The position numbers and the translations under genes are program-made. Under the pieces are notes generated by a model. That model made no database searches. It saw only the letters and a program-made list of their open reading frames with translations, and was not told the DNA's origin. DNA of 64,000 nucleotides. Origin: Suillus spraguei (Eukaryota; Basidiomycota; Agaricomycetes; Boletales; Suillaceae). Of the stretch, positions 35,888 through 55,724 are shown one piece after another. The DNA lies in NCBI GenBank assembly GCA_016800925.1, contig JABCPU010000003.1:558001-622000 (forward strand), written 5' to 3'. Within the stretch, counting starts at the first letter, position 1. Every line of letters begins with the position of its first letter.

Positions 35888-38537
35888 ATGTCGTCGGAGG
35901 GCACTGTTGAGAGTGTTGAGAGTTTTGAAAGTTTTGAGACGTACACTCAGGGAGCTGAACGAGATGAACAGGGCACTGGGGACCTTCCAACTTATAACGA
36001 TGTTACCGCTCAAAGCGGTCCAAATTCACGGTGCGCAGACAGAAGAACACGTTGATCAACACAATCTCACGTATTCACTGATTGTAGCTTTGGTCGTTGG
36101 AGAGGCTGGATAGAAAAGAGGTGAGTGCGCTAGCCCTGATTGGCATGCTTGCTTTTGATCAGATGCAGAGCCGCAGAGCGCTATGCAGATGTCACCGCAG
36201 AGGAATTCGAGCGCAGACGAGCTAGAGGGTGGAGTGAGGATGAGCCTTCGCAAGTTGCTGTATGTGTGCATTCTGCCTCATGATGATGCCATGGTTCATT
36301 CATCTAGCATCGTACAGGAGGAATATCAAGACGACTCTATGCCGGAGCGTTGCAGCCCAACACTTGGGCTGCCGCGCTTAAGAATAAATGCAGATCTTCC
36401 TGCTCTTCCTCCGCAAGCACTTCCTGCTGAATGCCCGACTCCTGAATCGTTGCTAGACCCTTCGCTGGAGCCTTCTCTGCACATACCAGAGGAGCATTTG
36501 TCCCCAACTCATCTCTCGATCTATCATTTCGGATCCCGTTTTTTACCACACTCAACTGCACCTATCAGATGTATTCTTCCTCTACAGCATGATCGTCTCC
36601 TGCTCATCGGCACCGATGTTGGGCTGTCAGTCCTTAACATGTTCCCTGCAAAATGGGCTGACGAGACAAGCCCTGATGGGGTGACCGGCTTGATTCAGAA
36701 AGGGCCCGCTGATGCACAGGCCAGAGTGATGTGGACAGGAGAGGCGTAAGTAAACGATCATTCACATTCCCCTTGCCCAGCTATTAATGCTAGGTATATT
36801 GCAGTGTTTACCAGCTGTCGCTTTTGGAGTATGAAGATACGGGCGAAAGTGCCCCGCAGGGGGTTGTACTTGCATTGGTGGGTCCTGAACTGGATGATTC
36901 TTCATCTTCTGGTGCGCTTCAAGAGTCCCCGCGCTCTCTCAGAATGTATAAACTCGCCAGTCTGACCAGCCTGGCAAAGTGGGCCATTGCGCACCAAGTG
37001 AGTCAGTCATTTATTTTCCCTCACATCATCTTAATTTCACTTTACTGGCCAGGACGCACAGCCAGTTGATTTGCACAGGTTGTCAGAGTGGCACTGTTCC
37101 CAAGAGACACCAAAGAAGAAGCACAGGCCAGCAAGTAGTATTACGAAGGGCTTACGAAGTCTCATCACCGAGCCCCCCGTTCGTAAGCGACGACCCAGTT
37201 TTCTTCCAACACCAAATACACAACACCCGTTGACACCAGCAAGGAAAGATTCTTGGGATGTTGTCGATGATTTACCATTGCGCTGGGCTACTGATTTTAC
37301 ATCACTCTCATCGTCTGGGTCCAGAATGTCGAACTCAAGTGTGCTTTCCTACACCCTCTGGCACGAAGGTAGCACGAGTCCCAATCGTCGTGCACTGCTT
37401 GCCGTGGCAACTAAGACCAACATATTTTTATACGAGACTCCGAGAGGGCAGAGAGCTTTCCATTTCGTGAAGGTATTTATTGATCTTCCGGTGTTTAATT
37501 TCACTACAGGACTCTTTGCAGGAATTTTACACGCCATCCCAGCCATGCTCTCTTACCTTCGTTCAGCAATCCGTACAAGATACTTTTCGGTCACCTTCTG
37601 ATACTGGATCTCCTCGAATGACTGTTGGGCACGGTCATAGCCGCGTAGCCTCTGCAGATGCCTTATACAACTCGCGTCCACCTGTGAACATCGCATATGA
37701 AGCCCAAACGGCAATTTTTGTGGTGTTCGAAAAGAGGGCTGGAATCATACGAATAGCTGATTCAGCAGTCACGGAAGTGGATATGTTCGAAAATGGAGGG
37801 AGCGTTAACAATCTTTCCCCCGTATATGGAAGTGGAACCAGCGTGACACTGAACGCTGGAGGATCTCTCCCAAATCGTCGGTCTCGTGGTTCGGTAGATT
37901 TGGCGGCTGGAAGAGAGCACAAAGGCGCTTGGGTTCTACCCTCAAAAGCTGATATTCCAACTATGCATATTCCTCACATTGGCACCTCCTGCAGCAGCGT
38001 TTTTGTCCTCACGCGCGGTAAAATCACACACATCGTTGCTGACCCCCTCCCCGCATCTATTCACACCACGCCTCCTTTGTACCCATAACCTGGGATTTTC
38101 CGCCTTCAAGCGTGACTGCACGAATGCATTTTCCAGCGCCGGGTAGTTCACAAGAGCTTCCTGAGCCTTCCTTACAACTGATTGGGATGGGCAACGAAGG
38201 TGTTGAGGCGCATGAAGTGCCTCTATCATATCTTTCCGGGAGTTATAAAGGTAAAGCCAAGGCACTCCCTGAACCTCCCTCTGCGCAGAATCCACTTGGC
38301 GAGGCTGGTTTTCTCACGGTTGGAGGACATTGGCGTCGTTACATCGGCGGGCCTCAGTTGGAGAGAATGACGTCTGTCATATCCTCCAACTCGTTTGGAA
38401 GCACTGTAACGGAAGAACTCTTGTCGCGTATGAAGGCTGAAGAAGGTTTGTATGGGTGGTGGCGGAAGGAGTGGCAGGACTGGCGAATCTTCTGGTTGGG
38501 AGGTGACACCAATAACAGCAGTCCGGTGGATAACTGA
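35888..38537 (+). CDS. CNH (citron homology)-domain protein
   Basis: The start MSSEGTVESVESFESFETYT at 35888 leads to DLPTYNDVTAQSGPNSR, then after two introns FGRWRGWIEKRAAERYADVT, a block I associate with fungal CNH proteins. The CNH beta-propeller begins with STAPIRCILPLQHDRLLLIG and TDVGLSVLNMFPAKW, and continues with RRALLAVATKTNIFLYETP, PCSLTFVQQSVQDTFRSP and AYEAQTAIFVVFEKRAGIIR. CNH domains scaffold small-GTPase signalling or vesicle tethering; the exact role here is unknown. The frame fails at 38082-38084, where a CCC run would have to be CCCC to continue into ITWDFPPSSVTARMHFP and the C-terminus ending WLGGDTNNSSPVDN. The gene is convergent with the TRP-like channel. Confidence 0.82.
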
Positions 38538-38836
38538 ACGACACTGACACTGACTTGGTGTGGACATCTTAATTCGGTTTGATTATGACTACAAACTACA
38601 ACCAAACCAACACTACGACTTAATTTATCTCATGTCAGGAATACATGCATCATTGAAATCCAATACTGTAACCCGTTAACACAAAATAGGTGTGGAGTAA
38701 AAGTTCAGACACACGAGTGCAGTATATATTACACATGCAAGATATCGCGTACTATAAGAATCCCGGGGTGGTACGTCATAGATGCAAAGCGGAACGAGGT
38801 AAGAGCGTAAAAGTCTATGCACATTATAATTTCAAT
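38538..38836. other. Convergent 3' intergenic spacer
   Basis: This spacer lies between the ends of the CNH and TRP-like genes. It is AT-rich and nothing else is visible. Confidence 0.4.
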
Positions 38837-41800
38837 TCATGGCTTCTGAGATTTCGCTTGCGAAGGTCCTCCGGTTTCGTCCATTGAATATCTCACTTTG
38901 TGAATTTGTGGATGAGTATCGGGTTGTGATGATTGGGGTTTTCGTGCCCGAATAACAACGAACGACTTTCCAGGATCCTTGGGAGGTAAGCTACCTTCAG
39001 GCTCCACCTCACACACCACACTGTCCAGTCGATCCCCCTCACTATGCCTGCGGTTCCTTCGAATGTTGTACCAATGTCTCTTCTTTGGCTGGTCAGGATC
39101 ACTGCTTGATTCTCCACTATTTGTCTTGGTCGCCATCGAAGGATGCTCCTCCTGCGGAGGAGTATTTACAGGCGTTGCATTCAATGCAGCTATATCTCCA
39201 ATAATAACGCCGTTTGACTCTTCGTGCGCACGTGTGGCAGCATTGCTCCAGCAGGTAGTCCAGAACTCGTAAATGCAGGAAGGCGCGCAACATTTGCTAT
39301 AGAAGCAGTTGGAGTAGGTAGTTCATCGTCATAGATAGTCCCAACAGGCACTGGCCCGCTGCCCTTGCGTTCCATGCTAGGGAACGTGAAAGTTGAGCTC
39401 CCCCCAGTCTCACCCGCAATTGCGTACGGCGAGTCATAGTGGGCGCGACCGCCACCGATACGGGAGAAGCCTGAATTAGAGTGTTGGGGAGGTGTGCTAG
39501 TGGATGTACGGTCGTATGAGCTGCGGGGACCTGGTCCTGGGAATGGCTGCCACGCGCCCATGATGTGACCACTCTCTGCATCGTCATCGCTATCTTCTCT
39601 GTAAGGCTGCAGGGCGTGCTCAGGTCGCAATACTGATGGTGGGGGCCCACCAGAATGATGAGAGGAGCTAGAACCTTTGTCTTTCTGTGCGAAAGATGCA
39701 TTGGGTGGCGCATAGGAGGATGAATCATGTGCAGCGAAAGAGTCTCGAGCAACGGGTGAATGTCGTACTTCTGTGGCTTTGTAGTGTCTTCGTTCACGAC
39801 TACCTCTCCGTGGCCCGCAACATCCCAGAAGGGAAAGTACACCGATCAATCCGCTATCGACTGGTCGTCTAGAGTGATCAAAGCCAACCCGACCAAGAAT
39901 GCGCACGATTGCTTCAATAACCTTGATAACAAGTATCAAGAATAAAGCGAGATAAACGATGCAAAGGACGATCAGTATGCCATAGGCCACCCAACCGCCT
40001 GCGCCTGGACCAATTGAAATCTGGACAACGAGCTCTTAACATTGGACTGTACAGAGACAGATGGGCTTACCGTTGGTGTTAAAATCACCAGCAGCACAGC
40101 GACCACGATACGTGCAACGCAAAATAAGAAGCTGATGAGGCCCATGCCTGCTCCTGCACCCCATGGTAACCAAACGCTCGTGACCAAAGCGCTAACAACT
40201 TCCGCCACTAAAATTATAATTGCTTGTGCTGTTCCACTGTGCTGTCCGCATCCTATGGTCACCCCAAGGACAAGGTTGGACAGGAAAAGCAAGCCTGAAA
40301 AAAGCTGCGAGTTCTGGCGGTAGTGATTGTAGAGTGGACCTAACGCAAGAAGAGTACGTGTTTCATCATATAATTTAGTTGTTGACGTCCGGCCTAGCCG
40401 CAGGAGTAGAAGAGAAGGAGCGATTACAGAGAAGAGAGCGAATGAGAGAGCGCCAAGGGCTAATGAAGACGCTGAGCTTCCTGTTGAAAATTCATAGCAC
40501 GAGAATATGGTGATGGGTAAATGAAAAAGGACGAGAACGCGCACAAGGTTTCCTATGAGCACGCTAGAGTGAAAAGAGCTGACTTCCGGTCGAAACAAGC
40601 GTCTCCTGAGCAAGGTATAGTTGTGGCCAAATCCGGTTGATGATCTGCTCTCATCTCCACTTGTGTCGAGCATGTCCTTGCTGCCCGCAGAAAGCCTCCG
40701 GATTTGACCCTTGCTTGTTCCATTTGTGAGTACAGCAGAAGTCGGTAAATTGCCCAACGGCCTCTGTGAAAACACCCAATCTACCATCCCCACGAACAGA
40801 CTGAGCAAGATTGTCCCAGCTATAATGGCCAAGAACAGGGTTAAACATATTGCAAAAAGATCTTGGGGTTGCACTCCAACACTCCATGCAAATGATTGCA
40901 TCCCAGTTGTAGTGTTCGGTGGAAGTAGGAAGATCGTGTTCGGGATCGACTGGTCAACATAGATAACAGAAGACGGATCGGCCAACTGATCAGCGAAATT
41001 TGATGGTGGGTTATACGGTTGGACATGCAGTGGATTCCAGTGCATGGAATGTGCGTTCAGTGTGATGTCTACAAACCATCAGAAATACGCACAGCACTAT
41101 TCACAATCAAAACCTACTGTACGTCAGCGATGCCCAGGCAGTTTGCGAAAGTAGGGGATCTGTAATTCATGACATGCAGTGTAAATCAAATTCTGAATTG
41201 CTACTTACAAATGAAAGGCGGCCATTGGACAGCAACCATAGCTAGAGCTGCACACCACTGCGTATGAAAGATAATATCACGCAACGATGGGGAGCCTGAG
41301 GGACCATAAGCACCGCAAAGAACGAACAGAGCATGTGAAATTACTTACAAAATCTCATCAGCGCAGGTGATGTTGAAAAGCGCTCGCCGCTGATGGCACT
41401 AGCAAGAATGAACCCGGTACTCTCAAACCGGTGCCAGATGCCTGAACCAGGTCTACTGAAGCCGCGACTCCAAGCAGATACGATACGAGCCAAACCGACG
41501 ATGAGCCAATAAATTACTGCAAGACCGACTGTTGCCCAGAATATGATATGGGCATTGCCATACGGTGAACCAAGCGGTCCAGGATGCAGTGGTGTGGTTG
41601 TGACGCTAAGGCATAATATTTCATTTCCATAGGGGTCGACAGCTCGGAGTTCTGTGTCCATAGTTGTCAAAGAATTCTGGGTATTGAATGGTATGGATGC
41701 AGAGAGTGCAAATTGTCCCGCAGGGATGGGGCAATATGTGGTATTTGTGCCGAGAGGTGGCAGAGGAGAAGGTGGGAGTATTGAATCACACAGAGCAGAA

Positions 41801-42166
41801 TTATTACTGTAGGTATTCATGGTAAGTGTCATGGCATCCGTGAAGAGGGTAGCTTGGAGGGAAGAACATGAGACGTGCAGTCAAAACACACGACCAATAA
41901 TGCGTACAGAGGCTGGTGCTGTTGACAGAAGACGCGACGATCTGCTGGGAGGCATTTCCCAAAATTGTGATGTTCAGCGTCTGTCCATTGATGATTTGCG
42001 AGTACACTGTGTCAACCACAAGTTTCTGTGATGGACTTCCTGAGAAACAGTCATAAAATGGAAGTGTTGCGGGCTGTGCAAGCGACGAAGGGAGAGATGC
42101 GGTAAATGACAGGAAAATAAAAGCCTTCAAGACCGAGTAACACGATGAAGAAAAGATTACGGACAT
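38837..42166 (-). CDS. TRP-like ion channel with ML-like luminal domain (Pkd2/Flc family)
   Basis: This is a multi-pass membrane protein of roughly 1,000 residues. The start MSVIFSSSCYSVLKAFIF at 42166 is a signal peptide (SFTASLPSSLAQ cleavage region). An ML-like extracytoplasmic domain follows, with NGQTLNITILGN and YCPIPAGQFALSASIPF. The channel region begins with IIFWATVGLAVIYWLIVGLA and includes PSLRDIIFHTQWCAALAMVA, WPPFIYPLLSQTAWASLTYN and at least seven further hydrophobic segments through GGWVAYGILIVLCIVYLAL. A long Ser/Pro-rich cytoplasmic tail ends at 38837. A 50-nt intron near 40023-40072 resolves an apparent overlap of two frames. In the tail a frame loss at 39213-39215 (plus-strand TTT) separates HVRTKSQ from GVIIGDIAALNATPVN; one more T would restore it. 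Confidence 0.88.
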
Positions 42167-42699
42167 CGTTGAGTACGACGAGTACGGGAAGCGCTGCCAG
42201 GTCCAGGCGCACCGTCACAGTGCACAGACTTCCCACCATTTACCACGCCACCAACACGGATTTCATCTCCGTTCGTGAAAACACAGGCAACGGACGTTCA
42301 AGGCCATCCGCTCATTGTGTCTAACGATTAGACATCGTTGATTTCGCAAAATGGTTAACCGAAAGACTCCAGCCCATCGCCCGAGGTCAACTTTGAACTT
42401 GTATATGTTCTGATTGCGCAATATCGCACCACCGTTAGTACGCTTGGCCTGGTCTTTGCTCTGAGTTAGTTCTATGTCTCACTGGAGCATATAACTGGAT
42501 TTGATGGTGGTACTGCCGAGGTTGCGCACTTGGCGTTTAGGTGACGGAGTGACCCACTGGTATGGCCCCGACTCGGACAGTTTCAACTTTCATATGAATT
42601 CATACCAGGTCTTATTTATAGCTTAAGTACCAGCGTTGCCGCTGTCTGTTGACAGACTGTCCTAAATCTCAATTCACCAGAACTGTGACGATCCGCAAC
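42167..42699. other. Intergenic region upstream of TRP-like channel
   Basis: This stretch probably carries the channel promoter. I see no gene. Confidence 0.35.
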
Positions 42700-43760
42700 A
42701 GTAAGACTGCTGAGAGTATGGAAGAAGCCATTTCAGGTGTTTCTGCTTAGTCTTGCGTGCGCCTTATTCATTCTCATCCGGTAGGTTTTGTCTCCAGTCA
42801 GTCTTTTTTTTCGCTTACATTTAATGCAGCTATGTTAGTATCATGGCTATGGTAGTCAGTAATTATGGATATTTCTCCACCACCTATGCCCGACGAGATA
42901 CTATCTTGTGGCGCCTATTTTCAAAGGTCTGTCCTACTTATCAGTATTCGCCCACCAGGACTCTATCGACCCAAGTAAGCTCTGGTTTATAATTTAATCT
43001 GGAGTTCACGCTGACCTTTAGAGCTAACAGCCAGTGTCGTTGATGCACCTCAGTGTTCCTTACGAGATTTCATGAACAGCGTCCTTGTTTTTAGGGAAAG
43101 TAAGAGTAAGAGGTTCATTAACCTCCAGCATGGACTGTTCAGAACTTCGTGAACTGTACTAGCTCCACCTGAGCAAATGCTGGCAAAGTATTGTTAAAGT
43201 GGTTCTACTACCTCGCTGTGATATTGTATGACGTCGTGATTGTGACGGTGTTCACCATGCACCTTCTGGGTTATAGTGCTCTCAGTAGCAGGTGTGCCTT
43301 TTCCCCGTCTTTATGGTTGCTAAACTATTGGATCTAGAGTGGAACGGCTAATACGGGTGTAAGTCCCTAACTACTGATAGAGTCGATGCGCGTCGCTCAT
43401 CATACTCAGCCTGATCTATGATGGCATCTGATATTTCATCGTGTTGTCTGGCCAGTATGCTCTACGTATGATAAGCACCCTCCTGACATTCCCTCGGCGT
43501 TGAACATATTGAACCCCGTCTTTTATCATACAAACAATATCCAAACTCAGGTACGTAGGCCAAATTACGGATACATCACACACTCAGCTTGACTCATTCC
43601 CATTACTAGACAGTAGGGTAAGTTTCGCAGCGTCAAAGAGATAAAACCGGTCAGGATACAGGCGTTGGTCTTCACTTTCGTGAAAATCGAGTTCTGATAA
43701 GACTACATTTGTAGTTAGGTTACGTAGTCAATGACGACATGAGGGGCAACACTCAGAACG
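42700..43760 (+). pseudogene. Decayed multi-pass membrane protein gene
   Basis: Plus-strand fragments separated by intron-like gaps read as membrane protein: LLRVWKKPFQVFLLSLACAL (about 42700-42785), RYYLVAPIFKGLSYLSVF (about 42895-42950), WFYYLAVILYDVVIVTVFTM (about 43200-43263), LSLIYDGI then a TGA stop at 43429-43431 then YFIVLSGQYAL, and ALNILNPVFYHTNN (about 43498-43545). The order and aromatic pattern recall the expanded multi-pass membrane proteins of Agaricomycetes, but I cannot place it in a named family. Missing start, the in-frame stop and several frame changes suggest a relic. Some damage could be sequence error, as elsewhere in the window. Confidence 0.5.
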
Positions 43761-43848
43761 CGAGTACCAGAAGATCGCCGCTGTCTAGAAGCAGCCGCAC
43801 AACAGGCCCTTTCTATGCTGCCCACTGTTGATCTGCCCGCTGGGAGTG

Positions 43849-44726
43849 GCTATGAATTGGGGCTCGGTGAAGGAGGATAATGAAAGTCTTCATTACGTAT
43901 TAAATCATCATCAATATTGGTGGGAGCACCTGCTGTAGCGTAGCGCTGGAAATCGATTCGAGACCTCGAATACAGTGACAAAGTTCAATACAACACACCA
44001 GTTTACCTGGTGCAAGAGGAACCTCAACAATGGGCGGTAATACATGACTTGCACGAATTGGGGACCATGTGAACAGGCGGCTTGGGCGGGCCTTTGGTGT
44101 GGTGGCAGGGGATATGGTAGTAGGCGGTGTAGTCGTGAGAAGGACTGGTAAGAAGAGTACAGTCAGATGAAGCGCAAAATCATTGACGGTATCAGTGTAC
44201 CCTTCAAAGGAAGTGCCAATGATTCCAAAGTCGACGCCTCGGACTCACGGAATCCTCGTGGAGGGTACAAAAATCTATCATTCGATGTCCACAACACATC
44301 TATGAACTGTCCTCCACCACAAGTCCCTTTGCCACAACTAGCACTGGATGCTCAGATAAGGCGTTCATGTTACCTCAAGGATCACGATGAGTGAAGAAGT
44401 GATCGCCTGTTTGATGGACACAAGGCGTGTCTACCACCTCTCGCTGTATTTCCTGCCAACCCTCCTTCACCATAGTTGTGTATGCACGCAGACCTGCTTC
44501 TTCCTTTTCGGCATAGCCATGTCCGAGTCGTTCCTGTGTCTGGACAAACCCACTCATCCTCCTGTAGATAAATGAGCGCTGGATAGGTAAGTATATGCAG
44601 TGATCACACTCACTAGAGCTGTCCTACGACGGCGCTACAGTCGCATGTTTAATACTCCCATCATTACTGACAGTCGGGACTGGCTTGGATGATAGCAAAG
44701 CTTGAGACGCAGAATAGGTTTCCAGA
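43849..44726 (-). CDS. Unrecognised small multi-exon gene
   Basis: I do not recognise the product. Minus-strand exons read ETYSASQALLSSKPVPTVS and NDGSIKHATVAPS (about 44626-44726). A GTAGGA intron then joins to RMSGFVQTQERLGHGYAEKE and EAGLRAYTTMVKEGWQEIQR (about 44450-44560). A later Pro-rich exon contains FTWSPIRASHVLPPIVEVPL, and a last exon reads RYATAGAPTNIDDDLIRNED and ends FHYPPSPSPNS at the stop 43849. The central helix is charged and amphipathic. No start is visible because a TAA lies just upstream of the first exon, so an upstream exon or a sequence error is needed. Confidence 0.4.
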
Positions 44727-44962
44727 AATTAAAAGCTTGTGCAGCCTGATAATAGAGCAATTCGAGATATTTGTGGCTACCACGTCGGTAACTAGTACTG
44801 AACATCGCTGATTAGCTAGTGACATATACGGTGCTCACGTGATGTTATGAAATTCTGTTAGCATGAAGTTGAACGCGCCGAGTACTTCAGCTTGTCGTAC
44901 CGGTGAATCCTACCTTTTCCCTGAACTACTTTATCATTTGACCCTCAGATTAACGTTCAACT

Positions 44963-53426
<8,464 letters not shown>

Positions 53427-53613
53427 GGATTATATCTCTATTCTTGACAGAGAACCCGCATTATAGTGTTGAATATATGGCCTGTATTGTATTTCACTGT
53501 GTAGCATGACTCTTCACGCTGATACGGGTGTTGCGACCACAAATGGCGATACTTTGTGCGGAGTAGATGCTTATATAGAGAATCTAGGTAATAAGCATGT
53601 TGTGTCCGCAAGA

Positions 53614-54022
53614 TTACTTCCTGACAGGTTTGCCCTAGAAACAGTATCATTCACAATAACTCCTAATAACAGCTCAATTCTTACCATGACAAGTTCGTAG
53701 ATGCCGTATACGGTTCCACACATACCCACACCAAAGAGAGTGAAGTAGGCACCTAGACAGTGCCCCGAATAATGACATATACGCCGAATTGTGTCATCCT
53801 ACCACCTACCAAGATACAGTCTTGAACGAGGTAGACGATAGTAAATGGGCGAGTGTGAAGCCTGAAAATGACGGTCAGTCACATATAAAATGCCAGGGAG
53901 TCGACTGTTTACCTGGTAGGCCCGCTGCCTCTCACGAACGTGGTTTGGGCCTAGATAAGGAATGAGAATAAACTTGAGAATATATAACTGAGGCACTCAC
54001 GTTGAACCACAGCGTCAATCAT
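53614..54022 (-). CDS. COX7: Cytochrome c oxidase subunit 7 (VIIa family), small four-intron gene
   Basis: Spliced minus-strand exons give a protein of about 66 residues: MIDAVVQR, then PNHVRERQRAYQ, ASHSPIYYRLPRSRLYLG, AYFTLFGVGMCGTVYGIYEL and VMGKPVRK. This matches the plan of fungal Cox7, with a short matrix N-terminus, an R-x-P-R-S-x-LYL motif before one membrane span, and a basic end. It sits in mitochondrial complex IV. Introns with GT-AG borders separate the five pieces, and each exon is shorter than 70 nt, so the gene is invisible as an open frame. Start ATG at 54022, stop at 53614. It is divergent from YAF9, with 115 bp between start codons, and convergent with ATR. Confidence 0.82.
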
Positions 54023-54137
54023 GGTATTCAGTTGGAGGATTGTATTTTGTTACTGCAGTTTGGTGAACGTTGAATGCGGGAGGAAATGTGGCGGAGTCCG
54101 AACGGTATTTGCCGAACTCTCCCGAACCCGTCCTCTC

Positions 54138-55102
54138 ATGGCTGATCGCGTCCGCGTCCGAGTATGTTTGCCATGTTTTCGTCTCATAGATGTCGGCTTG
54201 CTCACTGTTCTGTGTGATATCCAGGGCGTCACAATACACAGACCGATAATATATGGGAACACTGCAACAGTCCTTACTCCTGCTGAACGGGAGAGTTCTC
54301 ACTATCAAGACCACACTCACCGGTGGACAGTTGCAGTTCGCAGCGCCCCGAGCGCCCCGGACTCTGATATCGTCGGTGGTGCAGATGACTTGGCGTATTT
54401 CATAAAAAGAGTCACGTTCAAATTACACGATACATATCCGAATCCAACCAGAAGTAAAGTCTCATCTTGATGTCCTCTGCAGTAGCTGACGCGTCCATAG
54501 ACATCGATAAACCTCCATTCGAGGTATCAGAGACTGGGTACGTATTGTTCGAGCGCCTCAGACACGAGGGTTGACAAGTTTCTCTCAGTTGGGGAGAGTT
54601 TGAGATTCAAATCCGCATCACGTATGTAGCAGAGTCCGGCGAAAAAGCCACTACGCTATACCACCACCTGAAGTTGCATCCTTGGTCAATTACCTTCCCT
54701 CTGCCCAATGCATCCGCAGTTCCTGCAGAGCCTGAAATTCCGTCTCCCGAGAACGCTGCAAAGTTCGGGCCTGTCCATAGCTGGCAATACGACGAGATCG
54801 TCTTTACAGACCCATTCCAAAATTTCCTCACTCTTCTGACTTCACATCCACCAACACCACTGCCGAACACGAGTGTAAACAAGAAGCCCATTCCTTTTCA
54901 TTCGTCTAACCCCGCATCATTGGAAGCGAGTCTGAAGGGCGGCGTACCGGAGTTCACTAGTGCCATGGAGAAAGATGAGGCCGACAGGTTGGAAGAAGCG
55001 AAGGGCAAGATTCTTAAAGAGCAAGAAAAGTGGCGAAACACTTTGTTAGAAAAAGAAAAGGAGCTTGAAAGACTTCAGAAGCTACTTGCGTCGAAGGAGT
55101 GA
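54138..55102 (+). CDS. YAF9: YEATS-domain protein Yaf9
   Basis: This is an acyl-lysine reader shared by the NuA4 acetyltransferase and SWR1 remodelling complexes. The start MADRVRVR at 54138 splices to GVTIHRPIIYGNTATVLTPA, HTHRWTVAVRSAPSAPDSDI, YFIKRVTFKLHDTYPNPTR and, after two introns, PPFEVSETGWGEFEIQIRIT, which together are the canonical YEATS fold including the WGEF aromatic pocket. The C-terminus carries a coiled coil (KDEADRLEEAKGKILKEQEK, LLEKEKELERLQKLL) expected for Yaf9. All junctions are in frame. The size is about 250 residues, normal for the family. Confidence 0.95.
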
Positions 55103-55724
55103 TCCTGCCGGACTTTGGGTGAGTATTAGCAACTCGCCCTCGTGCAGAATCTCGCATCCTAATTTATAACTTTAGTGTCTTTAGGATATCTGTGAGCACG
55201 CGAAAGGCAACAGTCATCAGAAAATTGTGTTCAGACGTCCTTCTGAAGCAATATCCTAGGTCGGGGATTGAGTCCACGACCTGCCACTAGATCTGTGACC
55301 TCCCGCGGAGATTAGCCGAAGGCGAACGGATGTCGTGCCACAGCACTTGACTCACGATGTGATTTTTAGGGGCCGCTCCTCTATTATGCGTACGGTACCG
55401 TGTATTGCTACAACTGCCTTTGCAAGCACTGAGCATATGATAAGTGTGTACTAGCTAGCTGAATGTCATTCATTACAATGATATTATTCGTGCATAATTT
55501 ATCCGACGGCTTGACCGTCATGGTAGAAGTGGGATAGAACCCATCAAACGGATTCCTCGCCCAAGTAGGCCATAAGATGAAGCGGAGAAGTTATTAATTA
55601 GTAGGCATTTATCTGGGAACTTGATATTTTCGCGCCGTCGTCTTTCCCTGTGCTTGATCGGTATGTCGATAGAAATATGATAAAGATGCTCAGCATAGCG
55701 GTACCCAAAATAAGTACAACTGTG
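55103..55724. other. Convergent 3' intergenic region
   Basis: No gene is visible. A short imperfect hairpin (GGTCG ... CGACC, about 55259-55281) is present, but it does not extend into a tRNA fold. Confidence 0.4.

Noticed and set aside
39972..40075. Frame break in the TRP-like channel near GGWVAYGIL
   Set aside because: A 50-nt GTAAGC...CCAG intron joins LTPT to ISIGPGAGGWVAYG exactly in frame, so no error is needed.
55240..55330. tRNA-like hairpin
   Set aside because: Only a five-base stem is present; no acceptor, D or anticodon arms can be drawn.
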